A DNA stretch of 64,000 nt, taken from NCBI GenBank assembly GCA_005772895.1, contig SXIH01000037.1, positions 1 through 64,000 on the forward strand, read 5' to 3'. The stretch comes from Bacteroidota bacterium. Its GTDB lineage: Bacteria; Bacteroidota; Bacteroidia; 2-12-FULL-35-15. The notes under the pieces are model-generated. The model was not told where the DNA came from, ran no database searches, and was given only the letters and a program-made list of their open reading frames with translations. Numbering within the stretch: position 1 is the stretch's first letter; each line of letters starts with the position of its first letter. This document shows, piece after piece, positions 45,501 to 54,333 of this stretch. The position numbers were made by a program, and so were the translations under genes.

Positions 45501-45598
45501 ATTGGCAGGACAGAAAACAGCAAAAGCACTATAGTAAGAAGGGCAGATAGTGGCTTTTTGAGTAGTACTATTTTCATTTCGAAATAGGTTTTAAACAA
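42560..45598 (-). CDS. Two-component regulator propeller / Y_Y_Y domain sensor histidine kinase (HisKA_2-type)
   Basis: Repeated IWIGT/LWFGT propeller motifs; YSFKLENFDMEW...YSNLPPGKYKFMVTA; LLKEVHHRVKNNLQIINSLINIQ; NEVISNSFKYAF; GDNGKGYD. Confidence 0.93.
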   Translation of the reverse strand: MFKTYFEMKIVLLKKPLSALLTIVLLLFSVLPIKAQLFNFRNYSLEDGLSQSEINCIYEDSRGYLWIGTAGGGMCRFDGKEFKTYEVKDGLCGQIITSVAEDQSHSLIIGNQNGELCKFNGKSFSPIQDKKFSGGNIKFIVEDDGNNSIVGKDNQIIKYNGKQFELLPIKGDTLKSFVVNCYKKDSRNILWIGTDHGLLVLKNQTLLRVTEMEYINNSNITSLSEDVNGNIWAITDKFNFYKIKIVGPSHYQVKSSKIDSVKIPVDSKINAIHFDAKNQLWIATHNKGVYKYANEQLTNFNQTNGMSVDNASNIFEDKSGNLWFGTSGGGLVKFTNQAFTYYENLEGFKEKDIFAICADKKGNIWVGTSLHGVYKYDGNTVTNVSKTANLGTVEARCIYSDSKENVWIGTTKGLIKYDGTFHTYTEPGCENIRAIFEDVAGNIWIGTRGHFAFIFDGQKFKQITPKEGLGNENVYSFVQDRNGKIWMGTGGGVFVYDKGKINKMYSTNDGLCNSYAGSMVIDKFGTIWVGTDNCVARFDGGKFFSITTKEGLASGTVYLLNTDNYGNIWVGTNKGLDKIILNSKGEVDFIRNYGKDEGFKGIECNSRATSIDGEGCLWFGTIKGAIKFDPREELIRKPEVPSLNITQIKLFYDEIDWKKYSDTLSEWYNLPINLVLAHNENHITFDFAAMSKTLPENIRYSFKLENFDMEWSPYDEVNTTTYSNLPPGKYKFMVTAETRAGIETTKAQEFSFEITKPFWTTWWFIVLCVIGIAAAIYGYNEYRKHKQELYLERLEKIIEQRTAEIIKQRDENEILLKEVHHRVKNNLQIINSLINIQSDYVNDPKAAELFREIRNRIRTISLVHEKLYKSTDYGNINVKEYLNMLVENLIDTYSIDKEIKLKLDLEVQHFNLNTIIPLGLLLNEVISNSFKYAFKNIENGQIEIILHKSAADEYSMIIGDNGKGYDIKLLSTNNSTLGLELIKILASQLNGTIERMDKPGTYYLLKFKPLKD

Positions 45599-45630
45599 AA
45601 ATAGGAATCAGATAAGTTTACTGATTCCTA
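45593..45630 (-). terminator. Rho-independent terminator downstream of dnaA
   Basis: Minus strand TAGGAATCAG taaacttat CTGATTCCTA TTTTTGTTT. Confidence 0.85.
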
Positions 45631-45657
45631 ATTTTAGTTTAGAGAGTTTTAATTTTT

Positions 45658-47091
45658 TTATTGAATGCTTATTTTCTTGTTCAACTCCTCGATATAATTT
45701 TTAAAACGTTTGTCGGTATCCATCAAGTTGTTTACCGTGCGGCATGCATGTAAAACAGTTGCATGATCTTTTCCACCACAATGCAATCCAATTGTTGCTA
45801 AAGATGATTTTGTCATACTTTTTGCAAAATACATTGCGATTTGACGTGCTTGAACCACTTCACGTTTACGTGTTTTTGATTTCAATAATTCAATTGGCAA
45901 GTCAAAATAATCGCAAACAACCTTTTGTATATAATCAATAGATACTTCGCGTGCAGTATTTTTTACGAATTTATCAATCATTTGTTTCGCCAATTCCAAA
46001 GTGATTGCTTTCTTATTCATAGAGGACTGAGCCAACAATGAAATAAGTGCACCTTCTAATTCGCGGACATTTGTAGTAATACTATAAGCTAAATATTCGA
46101 TTACTTCTTTTGGAAGATCCAAACCATCAGCATAAACCTTCTTTTCTAGAATTGCGATACGTGTTTCTAAACCGGGTGTTTGCAAATCTGCAGCTAAACC
46201 CCATTTGAAACGAGATAATAATCTTTGTTCAAATCCTTGTAATTCAACAGGCGCTTTATCAGCTGTTAAAACTAATTGTTTACCTGTTTGGTGTAAGTGA
46301 TTGAAGATGTGGAAGAATACATCTTGTGTTTTTTCTTTCCCTGCAAAATATTGAACATCATCAATAATTAAAACATCAATCATTTGATAGAAATGAACAA
46401 AATCGTTTTGATTGTTATTTCTAACTGAGTCAATATATTGTTGAGTGAATTTTTCCGAAGAAACATAAAGCACCGTTTTGTTAGGAAATTCATTTTTGAT
46501 TTGAATTCCGATAGAATGAGCCAAATGTGTTTTACCTAATCCAACACCACCATAAATCAATAAAGGATTAAATGCAGTTCCACCCGGTTTATTTGCAACT
46601 GCAAATCCTGCTGAACGAGCTAATCGATTACAATCACCTTCAACCAAATTTTCAAATGAATAATTTGCATTTAATTGTGATTCAACATTTACCTTTTTTA
46701 ATCCTGGAATAATGAATGGGTTACGAATGCTGTTTTGATTTAAATCAATTGGCATTGAAACAGAAGGATTTTTTAATTCCTTTTTATTATTAGTAGGTAT
46801 TTTTACGGTATAAGGTTTCGAACTATTATTATAGTTGTTCTCCATAATAATACTGTATTCCAATCTTCCTTCAGAACCCAATTCTTTTTTAATTGTTTTC
46901 TTTAATAAAGTAATGTAGTGTTCTTCTAACCACTCGTAAAAAAACTGACTAGGTACTTGTATTGTTAATACATTAGAACTTAATTTAATCGGTTTTATCG
47001 GTTCGAACCATGTTTTAAAACTTTGTGAACTAACATTGTCCTTAATTATCCCCAGACAATTCTCCCATACTTTAGTAAATGCTTTCTCCAT
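45658..47091 (-). CDS. dnaA: Chromosomal replication initiator DnaA
   Basis: NPLLIYGGVGLGKTHLAHSIG, VLIIDDVQYFAGKEKTQDVFFHIFN, VVQARQIAMYFAKSMTKSSLATIGLHCGGKDHATVLHAC. Confidence 0.98.
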   Translation of the reverse strand: MEKAFTKVWENCLGIIKDNVSSQSFKTWFEPIKPIKLSSNVLTIQVPSQFFYEWLEEHYITLLKKTIKKELGSEGRLEYSIIMENNYNNSSKPYTVKIPTNNKKELKNPSVSMPIDLNQNSIRNPFIIPGLKKVNVESQLNANYSFENLVEGDCNRLARSAGFAVANKPGGTAFNPLLIYGGVGLGKTHLAHSIGIQIKNEFPNKTVLYVSSEKFTQQYIDSVRNNNQNDFVHFYQMIDVLIIDDVQYFAGKEKTQDVFFHIFNHLHQTGKQLVLTADKAPVELQGFEQRLLSRFKWGLAADLQTPGLETRIAILEKKVYADGLDLPKEVIEYLAYSITTNVRELEGALISLLAQSSMNKKAITLELAKQMIDKFVKNTAREVSIDYIQKVVCDYFDLPIELLKSKTRKREVVQARQIAMYFAKSMTKSSLATIGLHCGGKDHATVLHACRTVNNLMDTDKRFKNYIEELNKKISIQ

Positions 47092-47226
47092 TCGTGACCC
47101 TTAATTATATATGTTGAACTTCTTATTTTCTCTTTTAAAACCCCTGTTTTCAGGTATTACGCTGTAAATATATATAACTTATCCTAAGTTACCTCATTTA
47201 TAATGAAAAAAAAGTTAAAAATATTT

Positions 47227-48180
47227 TCATATAACTATTGACTTATTCGAAATTTTTATAGAGTACCCTTCTACAGCCTTTTTTTTGTTTTTTCTTTCGA
47301 AAATATAATCAATTCTACCAAGTCGAATTCCGGCCCATCCAACTTGAGCAACCAACACTTCTTTTCCGTCACTGTTCTTGTAAGATGCAGGCGTATCAAG
47401 GAATGTATGAGTATGTGCTCCTAAAATCACATCAATGTTTTTTGACTGTTTTGCAAGTTCAACATCGCTAACTTTTTTATTTTCATACTTATAGCCAAGG
47501 TGAGAAAGACAAATTACCAAATCACATTTTTGCTCGTTTTTTAGATAATGGGTAGCTTCTGCAGCTTTCACCAAAGGATCAAGATATTTTGTATTTCCCG
47601 ACATACGTTTATCTACCAAACCAGCTAATTCTATACCTACACCAAAAACACCAATCTTAATTCCATCCTTTATAAAGATTTTATGTGGGATTGTTTTCCC
47701 GGCCATCACTGTATCTGAGAAATCGTAATTACAATTAATGAATGGGAAATTGGCATTTGGCAACTGTTTTACTAAACCATCCAAACCATTGTCAAAATCA
47801 TGATTTCCTATTGTTGATGCATCGTATTGCATCATGCTCATTAATTTAAATTCCAGTTCGCCTCCATACATATTAAAATAAGGTGTGCCCTGAAAAATAT
47901 CTCCTACATCAAATAACAAAACATTCTTTTCTTCATTTCTGATTTTTTTAATCAATGCAGCTCTTCTCACTGCTCCTCCTAAACCTGCATATTTCGGATC
48001 GTTATCAGGAAACGGATCCACATGACTATGCACATCGTTTGTATGCAAAATGGTTATTTTCACCATTTCTGTTTTTGCAAGAACATCGTTTGGAATCGAA
48101 TTAAAAGCAACGAATCCAGCTCCGGCAAAAGCTGTTTTTTTTAGAAACTCTCTTCTGCTATTCATACTTGATTCTTCCAT
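47227..48180 (-). CDS. 5'-nucleotidase-type metallophosphoesterase (UshA N-terminal domain only)
   Basis: Tat-like MNSRREFLKKTAFAGAGF; ILHTNDVHSHVDPFP, FDVGDIFQGTPYFN, TIGNHDFDNG, DVILGAHTHTFLD. Confidence 0.92.
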   Translation of the reverse strand: MEESSMNSRREFLKKTAFAGAGFVAFNSIPNDVLAKTEMVKITILHTNDVHSHVDPFPDNDPKYAGLGGAVRRAALIKKIRNEEKNVLLFDVGDIFQGTPYFNMYGGELEFKLMSMMQYDASTIGNHDFDNGLDGLVKQLPNANFPFINCNYDFSDTVMAGKTIPHKIFIKDGIKIGVFGVGIELAGLVDKRMSGNTKYLDPLVKAAEATHYLKNEQKCDLVICLSHLGYKYENKKVSDVELAKQSKNIDVILGAHTHTFLDTPASYKNSDGKEVLVAQVGWAGIRLGRIDYIFERKNKKKAVEGYSIKISNKSIVI

Positions 48181-48949
48181 CTATTGCTACTTTAATAGTG
48201 TTACCTTTTTTGTTTTCTTCCTTTATATAGTCAACTATAGCATCTCTCAATTTATATTTTAGAGTATCAACTTTTATTGGAGAAGAAAAAAAATAATACT
48301 TATCGCCACCACCTGCTAAATAATCGGAAGTTGCTACTTTGTATGTTTTAGAAACATCAAAATCCTTTCCACCGATTTTTAATTCAGTCATTTTTTTCCC
48401 TTTCCCTTTTACAATTGCTCCTGAAAAAGGAGCACCATTATTTTCTACTAATGATTCAAATAATTGTTTCGTTTTTTCTCCACTTAAAGTGAGAATCACA
48501 ATTTCATTTTCAAAAGGCATTAATTCAAAAACATTTCCTAAAGTTATTTTACCTTTTGGAAGCTGACTTCTTAATCCACCATTATTTAATAAACAGATAT
48601 CCGCTTTAATATTATCGCTCGGATTATATGCATCATTCGTTTTTTTCAAAACAGCATCCGAAACAAAATCTCCTAATGTTCCCTCTGGTAATCCTTTTAA
48701 TAATGCTTGCTCAGATGTACCCAAAACTTCACTCATAATCGAATCCATTTTAGTCTTATATGGAAGAACAGTTTTTATGAAGCTCGAGTCGCTTGGTGCA
48801 ACTGTTTTGGAGTTAAGCTCCAGCATGCTGGTTTCCACTTTCTGTAATTTTGGAGCGGATGTACAAGCAACTAAAACGCAAAATAATGCAATAGTATATA
48901 TAGAGTAGTGGAGTAGTTTTCTCATTAAAATAGTGCTTTCGTATTTCAA
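48158..48949 (-). CDS. 5'-nucleotidase C-terminal domain protein, lipoprotein
   Basis: CVLVACTSA lipobox; GTLGDFVSDAVL, DICLLNNGGLRSQLPKGKITLGNVFELMPFENEIVILTLSG, VATSDYLAGGGDKY. Confidence 0.9.
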   Translation of the reverse strand: MKYESTILMRKLLHYSIYTIALFCVLVACTSAPKLQKVETSMLELNSKTVAPSDSSFIKTVLPYKTKMDSIMSEVLGTSEQALLKGLPEGTLGDFVSDAVLKKTNDAYNPSDNIKADICLLNNGGLRSQLPKGKITLGNVFELMPFENEIVILTLSGEKTKQLFESLVENNGAPFSGAIVKGKGKKMTELKIGGKDFDVSKTYKVATSDYLAGGGDKYYFFSSPIKVDTLKYKLRDAIVDYIKEENKKGNTIKVAIDGRIKYE

Positions 48950-49080
48950 TTAAAAGCAATGCAATTATACTTATTTTAATAGGATAAATTGCATGAAAAA
49001 AATAAATAATATTTATATTTTTTTGGTGTTTTGTATTAAAAAATATGTATCTTCATTGAGTTTAAATTATTGTAAATTTT

Positions 49081-49485
49081 ATGTACGTTTCCGAAACAAC
49101 AGTTAGGGTTAGGTATTCCGAAACCGATAAAATGGGATATGTTTATTATGGTAATTACACTCATTTTTATGAAGTAGGAAGAGTAGAGGCGTTACGGCAA
49201 TTAGGTACGAGTTATAAAGAAATGGAAGATAGCGGAATTATGCTACCCGTATATACTTGTAGTCTCAAATTTTTAAAGCCTGCTTTGTATGACGATTTAC
49301 TTTCTATAAAAACTACCATAAAAGAATTGCCTACAGCCCGGATTACTTTTGATTATGAAATATACAATCAAAAGAACGAGTTATTAAATGAAGGAACAAC
49401 CACTTTAGTATTTGTAGATATGAAGAGCAATAAACCTCGTCCGGCTCCCGAATCTTTCATCGAAAAAATCAAGAAATTTTTCTAA
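49081..49485 (+). CDS. Acyl-CoA thioesterase (YbgC/4HBT family)
   Basis: VRVRYSETDKMGYVYYGNYTHFYEVGRVEALR. Confidence 0.93.
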   Translation: MYVSETTVRVRYSETDKMGYVYYGNYTHFYEVGRVEALRQLGTSYKEMEDSGIMLPVYTCSLKFLKPALYDDLLSIKTTIKELPTARITFDYEIYNQKNELLNEGTTTLVFVDMKSNKPRPAPESFIEKIKKFF

Positions 49486-49509
49486 AAAATAAAATAATTG
49501 TTAAAAAAC

Positions 49510-49541
49510 TTGTTTTTGTATTTTAATTAATCGTATATTTG
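49510..49541 (+). promoter_or_regulatory. Bacteroidota promoter upstream of arsR-like gene; ATCG/CGAT dyad overlaps the -7 box
   Basis: TTG at 49510, TATATTTG at 49534-49541, embedded in aATCGtatatttgCGATat. Confidence 0.5.
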
Positions 49542-49560
49542 CGATATAAAATTAAAGAAC

Positions 49561-49896
49561 ATGGCTTACAGTAAAAAACAGGAGTTTGAAAAAGATGAAA
49601 TAATGGCTAGTGAAATAGCGAAAGCATTATCTCATCCAGCCAGAGTTGCGATTATAAAACTTCTCTCGAAACAAAAATCGTGTATCTGCAATGATATTGT
49701 AGAAGAATTGCCTTTGTCGCAGTCTACCGTATCCCAACATTTGAAAGAACTTAAAAATGCAGGTTTGATTACCGGAGAAATTGACGGACCGAGAGTATGT
49801 TATTGTATAGATAAAGAAAACTGGAAAAAAGCAAAAGAAATATTCGGAGAGCTATTCAGCATGAAATTCGAAGCCATGAAAAGTAAATGCTGCTAA
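49561..49896 (+). CDS. ArsR-family winged-helix transcriptional regulator
   Basis: [53 protein letters not shown]-terminal CC. Confidence 0.92.
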   Translation: MAYSKKQEFEKDEIMASEIAKALSHPARVAIIKLLSKQKSCICNDIVEELPLSQSTVSQHLKELKNAGLITGEIDGPRVCYCIDKENWKKAKEIFGELFSMKFEAMKSKCC

Positions 49897-49967
49897 TACT
49901 ACGAAATACGAATTTACGAATTACGAATCTGTTTGTAATTCTCTTTTAATAACATAAAACTATAAAA

Positions 49968-50444
49968 ATGAAACTATCAGATTTTAAAAAAGAATTAAGT
50001 GTATTAGATACCTTAACTTTTGTACAACCAAACGGAAAAATTGTGCCATTGCACTTCCATATTACTGAAGCCGGTTTAACTACCAAACATTTTATTGATT
50101 GCGGAGGAACAATCCGTGAAGAAAAAGTTGTAAATTTCCAATTATGGGAAGCCAATGATTTTGATCACAGATTGTCATCTAAAAAACTAGCCGGAATAAT
50201 TGATTTGTCGGAAAAAGTGCTGAATTTAGGTGACTTTGAGGTGGAAGTGGAATATCAAACAGATACAATCGGAAGATACGGTTTGAATTTCGATGGAAAG
50301 AATTTTGTTTTAGTGGCTAAAAAAACAGATTGCCTGGCAAAAGAAAATTGTGGTGTGCCTTCTGAAAAAACAAAATTAAAATTGTCGGATTTGCAAAAAG
50401 TAGAATCAGGTTGTTGTACACCTAATTCGGGATGCTGTAATTAA
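49968..50444 (+). CDS. DUF6428-like protein with Cys-rich tail
   Basis: 158 aa; LHFHITEAGLTTKHFIDCGGTIREEKVVNFQLWEANDFDHRLSSKKL; tail SGCCTPNSGCCN. Confidence 0.75.
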   Translation: MKLSDFKKELSVLDTLTFVQPNGKIVPLHFHITEAGLTTKHFIDCGGTIREEKVVNFQLWEANDFDHRLSSKKLAGIIDLSEKVLNLGDFEVEVEYQTDTIGRYGLNFDGKNFVLVAKKTDCLAKENCGVPSEKTKLKLSDLQKVESGCCTPNSGCCN

Positions 50445-50455
50445 TATATATTAAA

Positions 50456-50842
50456 ATGAAAAAAGTATTATTTGTTTGTGTAGAAAATTCCAACCGCAGC
50501 CAAATGGCTGAAGCATTTGCCAAAATACATGGAAAAGGAAAGGTTGAAGCATATAGCTCCGGTTCAAAGCCTTCCGGAATAATTAATCCGAAAGCAATTG
50601 CTGCCATGAAAGAACTTGGATATGATCTAACAAAACATGATTCAAAATCGCTCGACCAAATTCCGCAAATAAACTATGATTATGCAATTACTATGGGTTG
50701 TGGAGATGAATGTCCGTTTGTAAAAGCAGAGCATCGTGACGATTGGAAATTAGATGATCCCAAACATATGGATGTTGTTGAGTTTAATAAAGTAAGAGAC
50801 GAGATTGAGAGAAGAGTGAAGGAACTGTTAAAGAATGTATAA
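50456..50842 (+). CDS. LMW-PTP-fold arsenate reductase (thioredoxin-dependent ArsC type)
   Basis: VLFVCVENSNRSQMAEAFAKIHGKGKVEAYSSGSKPSGIINPKAIAAM; MGCGDECPFV; WKLDDPK. Confidence 0.9.
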   Translation: MKKVLFVCVENSNRSQMAEAFAKIHGKGKVEAYSSGSKPSGIINPKAIAAMKELGYDLTKHDSKSLDQIPQINYDYAITMGCGDECPFVKAEHRDDWKLDDPKHMDVVEFNKVRDEIERRVKELLKNV

Positions 50843-50947
50843 TGGAAAAGGGAAGATGGTAAAGGGTAAAGAGTAAAGGGAATGTTTTATGTGTATAAAT
50901 TCCATCCTACATCTTCCATTTTACATTTTCCATTCTACATCTGCCCC

Positions 50948-51598
50948 TTAAATAATATTCCCATCCTTCATCACTAACTTCCTATCAGCCATATTCGCCA
51001 ATTCTTCGTTGTGAGTTACAATCACAAAAGTTTGATTGAATTTTTCACGAAGAGTAAAAAATAATTGATGTAAATCTTTTGCAGTTGAGGAGTCTAAATT
51101 TCCTGAAGGTTCGTCTGCCAATACAACAGCAGGGTTATTTATCAAAGCACGGGCTACAGCAACCCGTTGTTGTTCGCCACCTGAAAGTTCACTTGGCTTG
51201 TGGTGCATTCTTTCGGCCACTCCTAAAAAGGTTAATAGTTCAATGGCTTTTTTTTCCGCTTCAGTCTTTGATGTACCTGTAATATAAGCAGGAATGCAAA
51301 CATTTTCTAAAGCAGTAAATTCGGGAAGTAAATGATGAAACTGGAAAACGAATCCAATGTTTTTATTGCGGAATTCTGCTAACTTTTTATCACTTAATGA
51401 TGAAATACTTGAATTGTTGATTGAAAGGGAACCTTTGTTAGCACGATCTAGAGTTCCTAAAATATGCAACAGCGTTGTTTTTCCGGCACCGGATGCACCA
51501 ACAATAGAAATGATTTCACCTTTTTGAATTTCAATGTTTACGCCTTTAAGGACTTGTAATTCTCCGTAAGATTTGCAGATGTCAGATGCGCTTATCAT
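50948..51598 (-). CDS. ABC transporter ATP-binding protein (LolD/MacB-type)
   Basis: [66 protein letters not shown]. Confidence 0.95.
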   Translation of the reverse strand: MISASDICKSYGELQVLKGVNIEIQKGEIISIVGASGAGKTTLLHILGTLDRANKGSLSINNSSISSLSDKKLAEFRNKNIGFVFQFHHLLPEFTALENVCIPAYITGTSKTEAEKKAIELLTFLGVAERMHHKPSELSGGEQQRVAVARALINNPAVVLADEPSGNLDSSTAKDLHQLFFTLREKFNQTFVIVTHNEELANMADRKLVMKDGNII

Positions 51599-54061
51599 TT
51601 AACCTCGTTTTTTTCTGAGGTAAAGATAATCGAAAAAATAGAGAACTTTCAAGGAAACTGTATTCAATTGATTCGCCTCTAGAGTTGAAGTAAAATTGTT
51701 GGAATAACTTTTTACTACAATATTACTTTCGTTATAGATTGAGTTTTTCCAAACTAAATTCACAAAACTGCCCGGAGCAAACTGCCATTGAAATACCATA
51801 TCCACATTAAAAGCATTAAAATTGAAATCGTGGTTCTGATCATAACTGATGTTGTCAATTAAATAACCTTCTTCTGTAAGATTATAAAATCCTGCATAAT
51901 GACCACCAGTCCAGTAATGACGACCACGGATACTTAATGATAAATTGTTTCTGAATAAGTAACGTGCGGAGACAACGTTTTCAACTGTTTTAATGAAACG
52001 CAAACCAATAATAATATTATCGTTATGGTCGAAATTCACCCAGCCTCTGTCACCATCATCCTGCATGTAACTTGTTTTTAGTTCAAACGACAATTTATCG
52101 GTGGCACGAATAGTTGGAGTAAGAGTTACTCCAAAATATGGATTATAGCCTATTGTAGGTGAAATTAATCCGGTTGTTCCTCCAAAAATATTAAAATTAA
52201 AACTGATTTTTTTTCTTCTGTCGCTATTTACCCCTGTCCACATAGTTTGGTTGGTTGGACGAATCAAAATTCTTCCCGGAACTCTTGCCTCGTAATAATC
52301 AATCTCACCCAATGGTTCATATGAGCCGCCAACGTATATGTTATAAAAGTTTTTAAAAGTAGCATTTGTGTTCAGTTCCAAGCGCAAACTGTTTGTTTTG
52401 TGTGTAGTGAAATTAGAGTTGTGATTTAATCCAAAATTCAGATTTGCATTTAAAAAACTTTTCCAAGGTTGAAAACGGTTTAAACTTATATTAGCCCCTC
52501 GGTTTATGAAATTTGTTTCACGGGTAATTCCCATGTCATTGATATTAAACGTAGGGTTAATTGTGCCTTGATAAACATCAAATTGAAACCATCCTGAATT
52601 TTTTCCTCCGCCAAAAATATGTTGGAATCCGAACAAGTCGGTGTATTGATTTGTAACTGTATCTGTTTTAGAAAAAACATTGCTCATAGCAGCATTACCA
52701 AAAACAAAATAAGTATTCTTTTTATTATTTAGTGTAAATCCGCCACCCGTAACATTCGCATTGTTGCCATTGTTGTTGCGCTTTACATTTGTGTTTATTA
52801 AGTATGCTGATGAGCTGTTTTTCATCTGTTGATCAAAAACAAGAATGTTGTAATTCGAAAATGGCTCTGTTAAAATTTTGCGTTCATTTCCTAAACTATC
52901 TTTTGCTATAGCATATGTATCGTCCATAATTGCATTCAGCAATCCAATTCCTAATCCGTTTGGTGTACGTCCGGATATTTTTGTAGCATTTAATAATTTT
53001 GCCTGATCGGGGTTTTTTATGATAACTTCTTTTTCATCTGTTTGAGAATATGCATTATAATATCCTGATGGCCGTCTTCCAATTCTACGTGAATAAAACA
53101 AATCTCCTTTTTGAAACAAGTCAGTGCTTTCTTGAAAAAACGGTCGTTGTTCCTGAAACTGTTGTTCAAATGCACCTAAATTTTTTACAACATTATCACT
53201 TTGTACTTGAGTGAAATCGGGTAGGAGCGTAGCGTCAATTGTGAAACTTTCATTTAAACCATACTTCAAATCCATTCCTCCCGTAATGTTTGATGAATAA
53301 TTGCTTTCACCTTCAATGTTTGCAGGATAATGAGAAGTATATGCAGTGATATATGGTGTTAAAGACAAACGAATAGGTTGCTTCATATTTTCCATTCCTT
53401 TCAAGTAACCCCAATATTTAAAAGGGTTTGGGACACCACGTGGCAGTAAACCCCATTGATCGAACTCTCCATTTCTGGTAATACTTCTTGTAATTTGCAT
53501 TCCCCACGTTTGAGTACTCGTATTCGGAAAACGTAAAGCTGAAAACGGAATTTTTATTTCTACACTCCAACCTTCAGGATGAAGTTTTACAGAACTTTCC
53601 CAAACGGCATTGTATAGATAATCCGAAAAACGGGAATCATTTTGCACACCTGAAGCAGTAACTGATAAATCAAATGCATCTTGTTCTGTATTATATGTAT
53701 CAAAAACAACTCTGAAGTTGTCGGCATTCAATTGGTCATCACGGTTTCCTAATTGTTTACAAATACTATCTGAACAAGAATCATATAGGAAAGCAGCTAT
53801 ATATATAGCTGTATTGTCATAAACAATTTGAACATTAGTAGTTTGTGTAGGCTCTGCATTATAATTTGGAAAATTTTGCTTGAAATCAGAAATGATTGGA
53901 ACCGATTTCCAGGTTTCATCATCCAGCAATCCATCTATTTTTGGGGTTTTTACTGCACGGGTAGTGAAATATTCTTTTCTAGTAGGAATAGTATCTTTTT
54001 GAGCAAGAGCAAACTGGCAAGACAATAGTATTGAAAGCGCAATATATAGGGGATTCTTCAT
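51599..54061 (-). CDS. DUF5916 / carbohydrate-binding family 9-like outer-membrane protein
   Basis: KTPKIDGLLDDETWKSVPIISDFKQNFPNYNAEPTQTTNVQIVYDNTAIYIAAFLYDS; RPFFQESTDLFQKGDLFYSRRIGRRP; beta-barrel C-terminus. Confidence 0.88.
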   Translation of the reverse strand: MKNPLYIALSILLSCQFALAQKDTIPTRKEYFTTRAVKTPKIDGLLDDETWKSVPIISDFKQNFPNYNAEPTQTTNVQIVYDNTAIYIAAFLYDSCSDSICKQLGNRDDQLNADNFRVVFDTYNTEQDAFDLSVTASGVQNDSRFSDYLYNAVWESSVKLHPEGWSVEIKIPFSALRFPNTSTQTWGMQITRSITRNGEFDQWGLLPRGVPNPFKYWGYLKGMENMKQPIRLSLTPYITAYTSHYPANIEGESNYSSNITGGMDLKYGLNESFTIDATLLPDFTQVQSDNVVKNLGAFEQQFQEQRPFFQESTDLFQKGDLFYSRRIGRRPSGYYNAYSQTDEKEVIIKNPDQAKLLNATKISGRTPNGLGIGLLNAIMDDTYAIAKDSLGNERKILTEPFSNYNILVFDQQMKNSSSAYLINTNVKRNNNGNNANVTGGGFTLNNKKNTYFVFGNAAMSNVFSKTDTVTNQYTDLFGFQHIFGGGKNSGWFQFDVYQGTINPTFNINDMGITRETNFINRGANISLNRFQPWKSFLNANLNFGLNHNSNFTTHKTNSLRLELNTNATFKNFYNIYVGGSYEPLGEIDYYEARVPGRILIRPTNQTMWTGVNSDRRKKISFNFNIFGGTTGLISPTIGYNPYFGVTLTPTIRATDKLSFELKTSYMQDDGDRGWVNFDHNDNIIIGLRFIKTVENVVSARYLFRNNLSLSIRGRHYWTGGHYAGFYNLTEEGYLIDNISYDQNHDFNFNAFNVDMVFQWQFAPGSFVNLVWKNSIYNESNIVVKSYSNNFTSTLEANQLNTVSLKVLYFFDYLYLRKKRG

Positions 54062-54333
54062 ATCAGTGTAAAAATAAGCTTATATAATATGTGCTCAAAT
54101 GTAAATGTAATAAGCGGTCATTCTCTAATTTTAACGGCTTTTAACATCTATGGATAGACGTGGACATTGTTATTGGTTGCTACCTATAACGAAGATTTAT
54201 ACAGATAGATAAATTTGCACAAAAATTAAAAATCCTATTTTATCATAATAATCATAAAAATCTGTGTTCCTATCCTTCAATCCCAAAAATCAATTTATCT
54301 TTACAAAAAACTACAAAAAAGTAGAATCAAATC

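Noticed and set aside
47092-47226. Possible oriC next to dnaA
   Set aside because: No cluster of TTATCCACA-like DnaA boxes or clear DUE in the 135-bp upstream gap; only one weak ttatccta. GC skew could not be computed.
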